64,000 nt of DNA from Rhabdophis nuchalis (taxonomy: Eukaryota; Chordata; Lepidosauria; Squamata; Natricidae), in NCBI GenBank assembly GCA_039707465.1, contig CM077658.1, forward strand, positions 15,935,574-15,999,573, read 5' to 3'. The position numbers and the translations under genes were made by a program. Positions 11,425 to 20,655 of the stretch are shown here, in pieces. Within the stretch, counting starts at the first letter, position 1, and each line of letters begins with the position of its first letter. The notes beneath the pieces are model-generated. The model was not told the DNA's origin and searched no databases. It saw only the letters and a program-made list of their open reading frames with translations.

Positions 11425-11745
11425 ATCTGTACTATTTCTGGCAAATAGTTGTCCAGTCTCTTCTTAAAAGCCTCCAGTGACGGGGACACCCACAATTTCC
11501 GAAGTCAAATCATTCCATTGCTTGATGGTTCTCACTGTCAGGAATTTTCTCCTTAGTTCCAAGTTGCTCCTCTCCTTGATTAGTTTCCATGTATTGTTTC
11601 TTGTCTTGCCCTCAGGTGCTTTGGTAAAGAAGTTGGCCCCCCCTCTTCATTGTGGCAGCCTTTCAAGTATCTTGACTTATTCTCTGAATTATTGTGTTCT
11701 AGTCTCTGTTGAACTTTCTATTTCTCATTTACATTCCTAGATCTT
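11425..11745 (-). mobile_element. CR1 LINE 3' fragment
   Basis: The sequence is antisense to the CR1 C-terminal coding end (complement of AGGCTTTTAAGAAGAGACTGG near 11460, and CCAGGAATT/TCTCCTTAG segments). It matches the copies at 45821 and 27268. The tip of the 3' end is missing. Confidence 0.8.
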
Positions 11746-12629
11746 CATGGGAGGAGAACAGTTGGGCTAGTCTAGCAGTTTTAAAATTGGACCTCCTATT
11801 AAAAATATCTGGGTTTTCATTTTTTTAATATCCACTTTGAAAGGGTAATATGAGACTTATGAAATATTTACTGACTATGATGCATAAACAACGAATCACC
11901 TCATTTCCATTAATTTTTTTTTCCCCATGAAGGATTTTTTTCCCTCAAATTAAAAAAAAAAAAATCCGTGGCTTGCAATTTAATTACGCAAGTAATTAAA
12001 ACTTAGAAGATAATCATTTTTGGCAAAAAGTCAGTTTTTGTTAAATTTTAAGATAGAAAAAAAGATGCATATTACGACCATAATACTGTTAGTAATTAAG
12101 ATAAATGCATCAATTATTAAAGATGCAAACATGTCAAGCAAGCATAACTAATTATTTGAGCATGTTAACAGTTGTTTAATGTTAACAAGCAGTGAATTAT
12201 TAAAGACCCATGTGTCACATTTTGGACTGCATAAAATATAATGTTCGGGGAAAGGTTGGTGCATTTTTAGCTTTTTGCTTAGATCTTGGGGAGTCAGGGA
12301 AGCAATCGTGCTGGCTTAGATTTTATTCTTAGTGTAAGTTCACCTAAAGGGCTGCAAATGTTTGGAGTTGAGGCTAGTGTTATAAAAGAATCCGTAGTAG
12401 CTGCTGAGTGTGGTTTAGTAAATAGAATGTGGCAAACCTTCAACAAGTCACCCAAACTCTTTAAAAGGAAGTTACGGGGCTGAACGGAACTGAAATATCT
12501 CAGGAGGCATTTTTCTGTTGCTTAAGCAGAGTTTGTTTAATCCTGCAGAAAAAGATGGGCCTTGCTCCGTTTTAGAAGGAAGCTCAGCCGCTCTGCTGCT
12601 CTTGATGGAGAGCAACACTTGCGAGAAAT
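11746..12629. other. No gene seen; AT-rich DNA with many TAATTA-like motifs
   Basis: From about 11930 to 12240 the sequence is very AT-rich and repeatedly contains TAATT/AATTA, including GTAATTAAA, CTAATTATT and TTAATGTTAACA. This could be an enhancer-like conserved element or simply base composition. Confidence 0.35.
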
Positions 12630-12637
12630 GTTTAGAC

Positions 12638-12773
12638 CAGGGGTGTCCAAACTTGGGAACTTTAAGACTTGTGGACTTCAACTCCCAGAATTCCCCAGCC
12701 AGCATTCGCTGGCTGAGGAATTCTGGGAGTTGAAGTCCACAAGTCTTAAAGTTCCCAAGTTTGGACACCCTTG
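12638..12773. mobile_element. Buster-type hAT MITE, palindromic
   Basis: This 136-bp near-perfect palindrome has ends CAGGGGTGTCCAAACTTGG and an 8-bp target-site duplication GTTTAGAC (12630-12637, 12774-12781). It should fold into one long hairpin. Related copies are at 19666, 36067, 46779 and 61179. Confidence 0.9.
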
Positions 12774-12842
12774 GTTTAGACATTTTTCTTTCATTCTCCT
12801 GGAGAACGTGGCCCAGATTAGGACTTTCAGATGTAGATTCGG

Positions 12843-12920
12843 TATAGGTAGTCCTTGACTCATGACCATAATTCCCTTTCTAAGCGAGATTTGTTTTAAG
12901 TGAATTTTGAATCCTGCTGC
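12843..12920 (+). mobile_element. Mariner-like repeat fragment (AGGTAGTC family)
   Basis: It starts ATAGGTAGTCCTTGACTCAT and then AGCGAGATTTGTTTTAAGTG, matching 23307 and 56027. Only the 5' end is kept. Confidence 0.6.
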
Positions 12921-13021
12921 ATCAGTTATCTGTGCGTGCTTCTGGATTTGAATTCATGCAACAAACTCTGATAGTCTAGATATGCATTAGGGAAGTACAA
13001 AGCTTTCTTTTCTAGACCTCG

Positions 13022-13635
13022 TTTTAATAGAATAACAGAGTTGGAAGTCTTCTAGTCTTATCCCTGCTCAAACAGGAGACCCTATACAATTTCAGACAAG
13101 AGCCTATCCAGTCTTTTGTCTGAAATGATAAAGCCTCCAGTGAGGGAACAGCCACAACTTCTGAAGGCAAGGCATTCCACTGGTGAATTGCCACCGTTAA
13201 GAAATTTCTCCTTATTTCTAGGTTGTTTGATCAGTTGCCATCCGTTGTTATCTGTCTTTCCTTCAGGTGCTTTGGAGAATGAGTTGACCCCCTTTTCTTT
13301 ACAGCAGCCCCTCCAATACTGGAATACTGCTATCATGTCTCCCCATGTCCTTCTTTTCTCTGGACTAGACACACCCAAATCCTGCAATGGTTCTTCCTAT
13401 ATTTTAGTCTCCAGGCCTTTTAATCATCTTAGTCTCCTCCCCACTTGTCCCAAGGCCTCAACCTCTTTTTTGTAGTGGGGTAAGGTAATGGGGTTACTTA
13501 CCCCACTGTGTTTCTTTCTCAGTTGAGGATTTCTCCATGCACTCTTCTTAACCCTCTTCTTTGTGGCAGGTCCTCAAATACGGGAACAGTGACACTGCTG
13601 CCATGTCATCTCTAGTCCTTCTTCTCATCATACAA
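13022..13635 (-). mobile_element. CR1 LINE 3' fragments
   Basis: 13022-13470 is antisense CR1: AATAACAGAGTTGGAAG marks the 3' end, followed by the complement of the C-terminal coding end (minus-strand peptide RRTWGDMIAVFQYWRGC, NGWQLIKQPRNKEKFL). 13535-13630 is a second, diverged CR1 piece (TTTGTGGCAGGTCCTCAAAT, GCCATGTCATCTC). An unassigned segment with GGGGTAA/TTACCCC lies between and recurs near 44290-44370. Confidence 0.8.
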
Positions 13636-13639
13636 GTTT

Positions 13640-13795
13640 CTAGATTTAAATTTTCATTTTAAATATTGTCATTGTGTTTATTGTTATTTGTTGGTGATTT
13701 TTAATTTCCTGTGCACCGCCCTGAGTCCATCTTGATGGAGATAGGAGCAGTATATAAATCGAATAAATAAATAAATAAATAAATAAAAATAAACA
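13640..13795 (+). mobile_element. L2-type LINE 3' UTR with (AATA)n tail
   Basis: It has CCTGTGCACCGCCCTGAGTC, GCAGTATATAAATCG and then (AATA)n, matching the end of the 1204-4047 element. Confidence 0.75.
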
Positions 13796-14079
13796 GATCT
13801 ACAGTTTCTAGACCAGCTTGCAGGCTGGGTGTAGATTTGATGCTTCCACTTCTGTACTTCCTCCATTGGAAGAATTCAAGGACGCAAAGGTTCTAGACTT
13901 CCTTATTTAGATGCCTGCCTTGGTCTTGCTTCAAATCTGGCACTCATTTGGTTGGAGATCTGTGCAAGGCGTTTTCAGCGCAGCCGAGAGTTTGGAAAGT
14001 CAGAGAGTCCGAGGAGAACACTATCCAATGGAATTCTAGCAAGACAAAAGTATTTTACCAATAAATTATTGCTGTCAAA

Positions 14080-14120
<41 letters not shown>

Positions 14121-14525
14121 TAATGGAAAGATAGGGGGCAGAGATTCATGAAGCATTGCTTCTCGCATAGTTGATCACACTGAGACTTGTCCACCACAAT
14201 TTTTCTTCCAGCTTCTAGGTGACCTCCTTCCTCTGACAAGGTCTTCCCATTTTGACAGTGAGTCCTGATGATAATGTAGGTAACATTCAGATGGAGACCA
14301 AATGCTGAAGAAAGCGATATTTCATTCCTAACCTTCAGCTGCCCCTCCACTCTGATGTTCGCATTACGCTTCCCTTCGCTACGGCAAAACTAGCAAAAAG
14401 CAGCTTCAAGTCAAACAAGTTGTTTTCGGCTGCTTTCGAGGAGAGGGATAAAATACCTTTTGCCACGCTAAACCGAGCTGCGCTACTGAGGTCTACATGC
14501 CCCGTCTTTACCGATTTGCTATAGG
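13796..14525. other. No gene seen; includes a (CA)n microsatellite
   Basis: Single-copy-looking DNA with (CA)n at 14083-14119. No exon recognised. Confidence 0.5.
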
Positions 14526-14565
14526 CCGTGGTGGTATTCCATATCCATATCCGTGGTGGTATTCC

Positions 14566-15090
14566 ATAGGCTGCCTGTGGTCTTTCGGGTGCGCTTCAAG
14601 GTGTTGATTACCATCTTTAAAGCGCTCCATGGCATGGGACCTAGTTATCTGCGGAATCGCATCCTGCCCCATACATCCTTGCGGCCGATTCGCTCTCACA
14701 GAGAGGGACTTCTCCGGGTGCCATCCACCAGGCAATGCCAGCGAGCGGCTCCCAGGGGAAGGGCCTTCTCTGTGGTGGGCCCGACTCTTTGGAACGACCT
14801 ACCCCCCGATCTCAGAACAACCACGGACCTCCGCTCCTTTCGCCAAAAACTAAAGACCCACTTTTTCCGCCAGGCCGGCCTGGCCTAAGTTCCCCATCTG
14901 CCACAGTCTGAATATTTAAATTGTTTTATTAGGGTTTTTAAGGGAATTGAGTTTTAGGTTTTTGGGATTTTAGCACAGGGTTAGATTTAATTGTATTTTA
15001 ATGATTAGAATTGTTTATGTTTTGTATGTTTTTAATTCCCTGTGTACCGCCTCGGGTCCCTTTGGGGAGAGAGAGCGGTTTACAAATTAA
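14566..15090 (+). mobile_element. L2-clade LINE 3' fragment
   Basis: It encodes the L2 C-terminus without a stop from about 14566 to 14887 (RLPVVFRVRFKVLITIFKALHG, LRPIRSHREGLLRV, RAFSVVGPTLWNDLPPDL). The 3' UTR ends GAGAGCGGTTTACAAATTAA. Upstream, GTGGTGGTATTCCATA occurs twice (near 14528 and 14551) at the truncation point. Confidence 0.85.
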
Positions 15091-15141
15091 ATTATTCTAT
15101 TCTATTCTATTCTATTCTATTCTATTCTATTCTATTCTATC
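15091..15141 (+). repeat. (TTCTA)n at a LINE 3' end
   Basis: About ten TTCTA units directly follow the L2 3' end, so the array probably grew from the retrotransposon tail. Confidence 0.9.
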
Positions 15142-15717
15142 TTTTCCTACCAGTTCTATGAGAGCTGCCTGCATGCACGCAGCACTCCAGAACCTCGGTG
15201 TCAGCGCTAGTGAGCTGAGCTGTTTTTTTTTAGCTCAGCTGACGTGTGGCAATCCACTCCGCCATATGAATCAGCAGAGGTAAAAAAAAAAAAAAGAGAA
15301 TATAGGACAGGGAATGATGGGGGGCAGGAGGGCTGGCCCAACCAGAGGTAGCATTTGCCGGTTCTCCGAACTACTTAAAATTTATGCTACCGGTTCGCCC
15401 GAACCAGTCTAAACCAGCTGAATATCACTTTTGGCTATAGGGTAGTTTGAAAAGAAAGTGACAAAACTCCATCTCACTTATTTTGGCCATGTCCTGAGGG
15501 GGAATTCACCTGAGAAAACATTTCTGTTCGTGAAGTAAAAGGAAACTAGGTTGTCAAAGAACATGATGGCTGGGCACCATCAAAACTGACACCAGCCAGA
15601 GCATAGAACAAGTCAAAGAAATAGTGCAAGATCGGAAGATGTGGAGAGACTGAGCCCATAGAGTTGCCAAGAGGTAGAGACAACTGAATGGATAACATCA
15701 TCATCATGATATCATGT
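15142..15717. other. Mostly unannotated; hAT-like fragment at 15343-15432
   Basis: 15343-15432 (ACCAGAGGTAGCATTTGCCG ... AACCAGCTGAATATCAC) is an internally deleted minus-strand piece of the GGTGGGATTCA hAT-like family. The rest shows nothing recognisable beyond poly(T)/poly(A) runs. Confidence 0.5.
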
Positions 15718-15912
15718 CTATGGAGATTCTTGGTCATCCAGGTCATAGTTGTCCCAAAAGTGTTTTTTTTTTCAAAGGCAACTGGACTTTGTTTTTCTTG
15801 AAGACATCTGGCTGAGCTGAAGAGCTGAAGAAGCTTCTTGGATGAGAAGCGAAATATCTTCAAGGAAAAACAAAGTCCAGATGCCTTTGAAAAAAACACC
15901 TTTGGGATCATC
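15718..15912. repeat. Foldback repeat with CTGAAGA-hairpin-GAAA centre
   Basis: Two arms of about 75 bp are inverted copies (TTTCAAAGGCAACTGGACTT on the left, AAGTCCAGATGCCTTTGAAA on the right). The centre reads CTGAAGA (15825-15831), one extra A, a GCTTCT/AGAAGC stem with loop TGGATG, then GAAA. A shorter copy lies near 62200. The family is unknown to me. Confidence 0.6.
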
Positions 15913-16550
15913 ATCACCATCAGTTTTAAATGGCTTCCCTTGGGTCTTTGCTAGCTATGATCAACTTCTTCATCACAGGCCAAATTTTCCAGCTCTTGAT
16001 TGTTCAATAGAGGTGCTTTCAGGATCTATGCACTTTGATGCTTGAAACTCTCCTGAGCTGCTGATTTAGCTGACATTTTATGCCGCCCGGACACGAAGAT
16101 TAGGGGATTTCTCTCCCACACATCCTTCTTTTCATTGCATAAGATTTACGGTGACACCTGGCAGTGCCAGCGTCTCTTCTCCAGACAAACTCTTTTTGTC
16201 ATTTAAGGATTAAACAAAGCGCCAAGCCCTCCCCCACCCCAACCAAATGTTTCCATTGTTCTAAAAGGTTCTTAAACCAGGAAGGCCGCCGTCATAATCC
16301 TTTGCTGATTGCTACTACCAAGTTCTGAACTGTGTAAGATGACTGGCATGCAGCCAAATGTATCTATTTTAGGCTTCCTTCTTTTCATAAGCAACGATAG
16401 AAGCTTTACTACAAAGCATTGTTACCATCTGTTTCTATTATGGGAATTTACGGCACAAAATGCCTCAGACACAAATGGGCTTGTTCTGTGGCCCAACACA
16501 ATTTTACTTCTTGCCTGCATATTTATCTTTATCTATGGCTCTATATACAA
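15913..16550. other. No gene seen; single-copy-looking DNA
   Basis: No repeat or exon signature recognised. Confidence 0.5.
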
Positions 16551-16575
16551 TGTGTGTGTGTGTGTGTGTGTGTGT
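16551..16575. repeat. (TG)n microsatellite
   Basis: A pure TG run that abuts the left end of the hAT-like element at 16576. Confidence 0.95.
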
Positions 16576-16830
16576 CAGAGGTAGTATTCAGCAGGTTCTG
16601 ACAAGTTCTGGAGAACCGGTAGCAGAAATTTTGAGTAGGTCGGAAAACTAGTAAATACCACCTCTGGCTGGCCCCACCCCCATCTATTCTCTGCCTCCCG
16701 AGTCCCAGCTGATCGGGAGGGAATGAGGATTTTGCAGCATCCTTCCCCTGCCATGCCCACCAAGCCATGCCACACTCATCAAACCACATCCCCAGAACTG
16801 GTAGTAAAAAAAATGTGAATCCCACCACTG
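16576..16830 (+). mobile_element. hAT-like MITE, GGTGGGATTCA family
   Basis: It starts CAGAGGTAGTATTCAGCAGG and ends GTGAATCCCACCACTG. It lies between a (TG)n run and a TG/TATG-rich tract, as if inserted into one simple repeat, so a target duplication cannot be proved. Confidence 0.75.
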
Positions 16831-16925
16831 ATGTATGCATGTATGTATGTGTGTGTATATATGTGTGTATGTATGTACATACATGTAAGTACACATACAT
16901 ACATACGTACACATATATACACCCA
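16831..16925. repeat. ATGT/GTAT/ACAT imperfect microsatellite
   Basis: Alternating purine-pyrimidine sequence of ATGT, GTGTATAT and ACATAC units, partly palindromic. Confidence 0.9.
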
Positions 16926-17346
16926 CTCACATAGCAACTTTGCCCTTCTTTCATACAATTGACATGTTACAGCTACAGAACTGATTTTTTTGTTCAAGCA
17001 AATCATAACAATATTACTAAATGTGAAGTGATTTGAAGGAAACATAGAAAATGATCCAGGACTTAAAATGCAAATATTAGGTCCCTGATGGAAATGTTTG
17101 GGGCACAGGGTGATTTTGTAAGGGAAGAAAACTTTGGGAGAATGGGGAGGGATGGTGAATCAACTGGGATATTCTACGTCAACAGCTCCACTTTTATTTT
17201 AATACATATTGTCAACATGAACCCAGAAGTCAAGAGCCTCATCATTCAGCCTCCAAGGCTGTGGATGTGAAGCAATCCTTTCAGGCATACAGAAATATCC
17301 TGTGAATGGCTGCAGGGGTTGGGCACTGGTCTGTTTTAGCTCTGCT
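16926..17346. other. No gene seen
   Basis: Single-copy-looking DNA. Confidence 0.5.
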
Positions 17347-17727
17347 CAGTGGTGGGATTCAGCCAGTTTGCACCTATTTGGGAGAATCGGTTGTTAACTT
17401 TCTAAGCAGTTTGGAGAACCAGTTGTTGGAAGAAATCTTATTTTAGTTTCCCCACCCCCCGACTTTACAGGGCTAATCCTGTAAGGAAGGCAGGAAGGAA
17501 ACATTCTGGTGTTGTTTCTAGCCTAATATTTATTGCCCTGCTTACAGAAACTGCCTCTGGTTAACCCTTATTATATTGTAAAAGTTATGGCAAAGCACCC
17601 ATCAATGTGAGTGATGTTGAGTTGACCATGCCTACCCAGTCACATGACCCAGTCACATGACCCACACCCACCCAGCTGATCATTAGGGCAAAGAACCGCT
17701 TGTTAAATTATTTGAATCCCACTACTG
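17347..17727 (+). mobile_element. hAT-like MITE, GGTGGGATTCA family, long variant
   Basis: The ends CAGTGGTGGGATTCAGCCAG and TTTGAATCCCACTACTG are the best terminal inverted repeats of this family here. Possible 8-bp duplications are GCTCTGCT (17339-17346) and GGTTTGCT (17728-17735), with two mismatches. At 381 bp it is longer than other copies and has a different interior. Confidence 0.75.
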
Positions 17728-18733
17728 GGTTTGCTCGTTTTGTTTAAAAATCCATTTTGTCATCGGATTTTGATTATATGCTAAGAATGGGTGTCTGGAC
17801 CTTGTTTTGAATCTCACCCTTGCAAAGTGAAATCTGATATTTGGGTAGTCCCATGTTTGAAATTGGAGAAAGTTAGCCCAACAAATAAACGAAGCTTTCA
17901 TCTCAGCCAGCTACAATTCTAATGCATTTTACAATTAAAGCCATCTATGGTGCTTTTAATTATCCCCATTGACTGTGAACATATGGGGAGCATCCTTACG
18001 TGTGTGTGTGGTTTTTTTTAAAAGTATATCTAAGTGATAAAGAATGAACATGCACTCACAGAAGAAAGAGTAAGGATTTGGCAAAGAAATCTGATCTGGA
18101 TGCAAAAGACTATTCCATTTTGCCTGTGGCCAGCCGGATCACATGTAGACCATCTGGAGTTTTGATAAGAATCTTCTTTTTAAAAGAAAAGTAAAAGGAT
18201 CACACTTTTGTGGCAATCTCTTCAATACATTAATATTTCTTCTGTAAGCACCACAAGAAAGTGGTGATAAAAAAAAAAAGACAAAAGCTATTTCTCACAT
18301 ACTCCGATTGCATTCCTCTTCTTTATCTTTTCTTTTCTTTCCCTCCCCTTTATTTTCCTGGAGTCTCTTCATTGTTTCCTTGACTGATCAAAACATTATG
18401 GCTGCAATCCTACACAGCTAGACCTTTTAAATTTCATTGATTTGACTGTGTTAAAAGTAGTCTAACTGTGTATAGGATTTTTTGCAGCCAAATGTACAGC
18501 AGAAGGTGGGAAATTAAAAGGACTGCAATTAAAGCTGAATCTCAGAGTTCCACAGGGAATTTGATGGCATGAGAGGATAGATGGAAATCAAACTAAGGAG
18601 TACGAAATCTTTTCTGTTATATTATCTTAAAGACCGGGTTCACTTAAAGCTTCATAAACAAGGACTTTTCTTTTCATGCTTTCCTCTTAAAGAAGAAGCT
18701 GGAAATAATTCAGACTGCAAACAGTGTTCATAA
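17728..18733. other. No gene seen; single-copy-looking DNA
   Basis: No recognised repeat or exon. Confidence 0.5.
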
Positions 18734-18838
18734 ATGAGAGAATATTTTCACAACTCCTGTTAAGGGCCCCTTTAAGGGAGGAGACAAACTGTCATCCTTC
18801 TCTGCCTTTCGACTCAACCCAGAGTTCATCTAGACAGA
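18734..18838 (-). repeat. Left arm of a long inverted repeat
   Basis: This 105-bp segment (starting TGAGAGAATATTTTCACAAC) is the inverted copy of 19118-19222 with few differences. Its first about 41 bp are also repeated inverted at 18870-18912. The arms flank the first hammerhead unit. Confidence 0.85.
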
Positions 18839-18869
18839 GAGCCAAATGAGATTACTGTGTAATCTCAAT

Positions 18870-18912
18870 GTAAAGGGGCCCTTAACAGGAGTTGTGAAAA
18901 TATTCTCTCATT
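18870..18912 (+). repeat. Short inverted copy of the arm
   Basis: It reads AAAGGGGCCCTTAACAGGAG then TTGTGAAAATATTCTCTCA. Against 18734-18774 it would form a near-perfect stem of about 41 bp with a loop of about 95 nt. Confidence 0.85.
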
Positions 18913-18945
18913 AATAGAGTCCTGTAAAAAGGCTGATGTAATCAG

Positions 18946-19115
18946 GGAAACCGGATAGCTCAAGGCATAAAAAGGCTTGCCTGATATGCTGGAAAGTGCC
19001 GGTTCAAATCCCAGTAGAAAGAGTATGGCCAGCTGAAGAGGGCTAATAAGCCCGAAATGGATCCATCCTGGTCTCTTATTTATTAATCAGCCCTTAAAAA
19101 TCTAACATATATATA
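18946..19115 (+). mobile_element. tRNA-derived SINE/retrozyme-like unit 1 with hammerhead ribozyme
   Basis: A tRNA-like head carries box A TAGCTCAAGG (18956-18965) and box B GGTTCAAATCC (19001-19011), 45 nt apart start to start as in a tRNA. A hammerhead motif follows (19027-19073), then an AT-rich 3' part (TTATTAATCAGC, TCTAACA) with a (TA)n tail. This looks like a Pol III-transcribed, non-autonomous retroelement. Alternatively it could be a Penelope-like pLTR fragment; such elements often carry type I hammerheads and inverted pieces. Confidence 0.7.
19027..19073 (+). ncRNA. Hammerhead ribozyme, type I (copy 1)
   Basis: This self-cleaving RNA motif has an open stem I, GGCCAG (19027-19032) with CTGGTC (19068-19073), one G-U pair. 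The core CTGAAGA (19033-19039) fits CUGANGA; position 7 is free in this family. Stem II is GGGCT/AGCCC with loop AATA (19040-19053), then GAA (19054-19056). Stem III is the palindrome ATGGATCCAT (19057-19066), and C17 is at 19067. Cleavage is predicted between 19067 and 19068. The short stem III is typical of animal type I motifs and suggests action as a dimer or in tandem transcripts. Confidence 0.87.
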
Positions 19116-19117
19116 TC

Positions 19118-19222
19118 TGTCTGGATGATCTCTGGGTTGAGTTGAAGGGCAGAGAAGGATGACAGTTTGTCTCCTCCCTTAAACGGGCCTCAAAACAGGA
19201 GCTGTGAAAATATTCTCTCAAC
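19118..19222 (+). repeat. Right arm of the long inverted repeat
   Basis: Inverted copy of 18734-18838, ending TGTGAAAATATTCTCTCA. It lies between the (TA)n tail of unit 1 and the truncated unit 2, as expected if it belongs to the same parent element as the hammerhead units. Confidence 0.85.
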
Positions 19223-19235
19223 ATATATATATGAC

Positions 19236-19353
19236 AAAGCCCCGGTTCGAATCCCAGTAAGGGGTATGGCCAGCTGATGAGAGCTAATAAGCTCGAAATA
19301 GATCTATCCTGGTCTCTCTCTAATTTAATTTATTGATCAGCTCATAAAAACTA

Positions 19354-19361
<8 letters not shown>
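19236..19361 (+). mobile_element. SINE/retrozyme-like unit 2 with hammerhead ribozyme, 5'-truncated
   Basis: Box B GGTTCGAATCC (19244-19254) is kept, but box A is lost at a (TA)n junction. The spacing from box B to the hammerhead is the same as in unit 1. The 3' part (TTTATTGATCAGC, AACTAACA) is homologous to unit 1 and runs into (CA)n. Confidence 0.7.
19268..19314 (+). ncRNA. Hammerhead ribozyme, type I (copy 2)
   Basis: Stem I is GGCCAG (19268-19273) with CTGGTC (19309-19314). The core CTGATGA (19274-19280) is the canonical sequence. Stem II is GAGCT/AGCTC with loop AATA (19281-19294), then GAA (19295-19297). Stem III is the palindrome ATAGATCTAT (19298-19307) and C17 is at 19308, the predicted cleavage point. 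Compared with copy 1, one pair in stem II changes A-U to G-C and one in stem III changes A-U to G-C, so both changes are compensatory. Confidence 0.9.
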
Positions 19362-19386
<25 letters not shown>

Positions 19387-19403
19387 CATACACACACACA
19401 CAC

Positions 19404-19460
<57 letters not shown>

Positions 19461-19462
19461 CA
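19362..19462. repeat. (CA)n/(TA)n microsatellite
   Basis: CA runs broken by TATATA segments, starting at the end of the second hammerhead unit. Confidence 0.95.
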
Positions 19463-19665
19463 CAATGATTTCAAATTATCATCAGGAGATCATAGCCCAA
19501 GTGGCACAATTAGGTAAATGGTGCCATCATGGCAGGCACAAGTACAGAAGCTTCATGGTGACATTATCGTACATCCCGCTGATTAAGCATCATCATCTTG
19601 GAGGGCTCAGAAAGCATGTCTTCTCAATCATGGAAAAGGAATGACGTTGCAGATTCCCCCTAGAG

Positions 19666-19779
19666 CAGGGGTCTCCAACCTTTGCAACTTTAAGTCTGAA
19701 AGCTCCCAGAATTGCTGGCTGGAGAAGTCTGGGAGCTGAAGTCCTTCAGACTTAAAGTTGCAAAGGTTGGAGACCCCTG
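19666..19779. mobile_element. Buster-type hAT MITE, palindromic
   Basis: This 114-bp palindrome has ends CAGGGGTCTCCAACCTTTGC and duplication CCCTAGAG (19658-19665, 19780-19787). It is closely related to 46779-46913. Confidence 0.9.
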
Positions 19780-19787
19780 CCCTAGAG

Positions 19788-20585
19788 ATCCACCTGAATT
19801 ATATCTTTTTAAAATATTGGAAATTGTGAAAGATGCAGTTGCCCAACCAGGTCTTGGACTAGGATGGAGGTTGAGCACCTTTGGTTTGATGTTCTGTAGA
19901 AAAACAGCAATCAGAACCTGGGGAGGGTGGAGTCAAGAGCGGACTCAGCCTAGAATTGTTATGTGTCCACAAATGCTCCAAGTTCAGCCTCCCTTGAATT
20001 CCGTTAACTGTTATCTATACCAATTTAGTGCTGGCCATCAGTTGACCAGAAGCTTCAACAATAGATATTCAGAACTAGAATTTACATGCGATCCTGATCC
20101 TTTGTGCCTGACAGATTCTGTCTTCCAATCGGTTGTATTCTTTTTTTCCCTGGCATGTTTTTTTCCCCATTGGCAAACTCTCAGAGTCTCAAAATTGAGG
20201 TTGAAATATTAAATTATTTCCCCTCCCTGCATCTTCTTGCAGATTAGATTGTCTGTGTAAGGTTAGATTGTCTGTGGACTAGGTAAAACTAAATCCAGGA
20301 TTGATTATCAAGTCTGCTTAGCACATCCCCATCTCCATATAGTACTTGCTACTGTTTTGGTATCTGGCTTTCTTTAATGCCAACGGAAGATACATCATCT
20401 CCAGTTCACTTTGATATCATTCTTGATTCCTGCATAGTTTGGGATCCAGTCTACCCTATGAAAGAATTTCTCTGCAAACCTCTACTAGCTTTTATCATGG
20501 TAACATCGTCCATCTCTACCCAAAACTCTCAGTCAAGAATGGGATTATTTTCTATGTTAAGGTTCATGTTTCCTGAAGAACAGAG
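19788..20585. other. No gene seen; single-copy-looking DNA
   Basis: The 166-codon frame reading through here includes MITE sequence and has no recognisable domain, so I do not call it a gene. Confidence 0.5.
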
Positions 20586-20655
20586 TTAGTGCCTGCCATG
20601 GGAGATGTGCACTGCCCCCTAGAGTCAGGAATGACTAGAACCTTTACCTTATGCT
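20586..20655 (+). mobile_element. Sauria-type SINE 3' tail fragment
   Basis: CTGCCCCCTAGAGTCAGGAA then TGACTAGAACCTTTACCTTA is the BovB-like tail seen on full SINEs at 52112 and 24626. Confidence 0.7.

Noticed and set aside
15825..15860. Hammerhead ribozyme in the foldback repeat
   Set aside because: An extra base follows CTGAAGA and no stem III can form before the cleavage position. Kept only as a low-interest observation.
18946..19020. Functional tRNA gene
   Set aside because: Box A and box B are present, but acceptor and anticodon stems do not pair well, and the sequence continues into a repeated ribozyme unit.
19712..20212. 166-codon open frame
   Set aside because: It begins inside a hAT MITE and has no recognisable domain.
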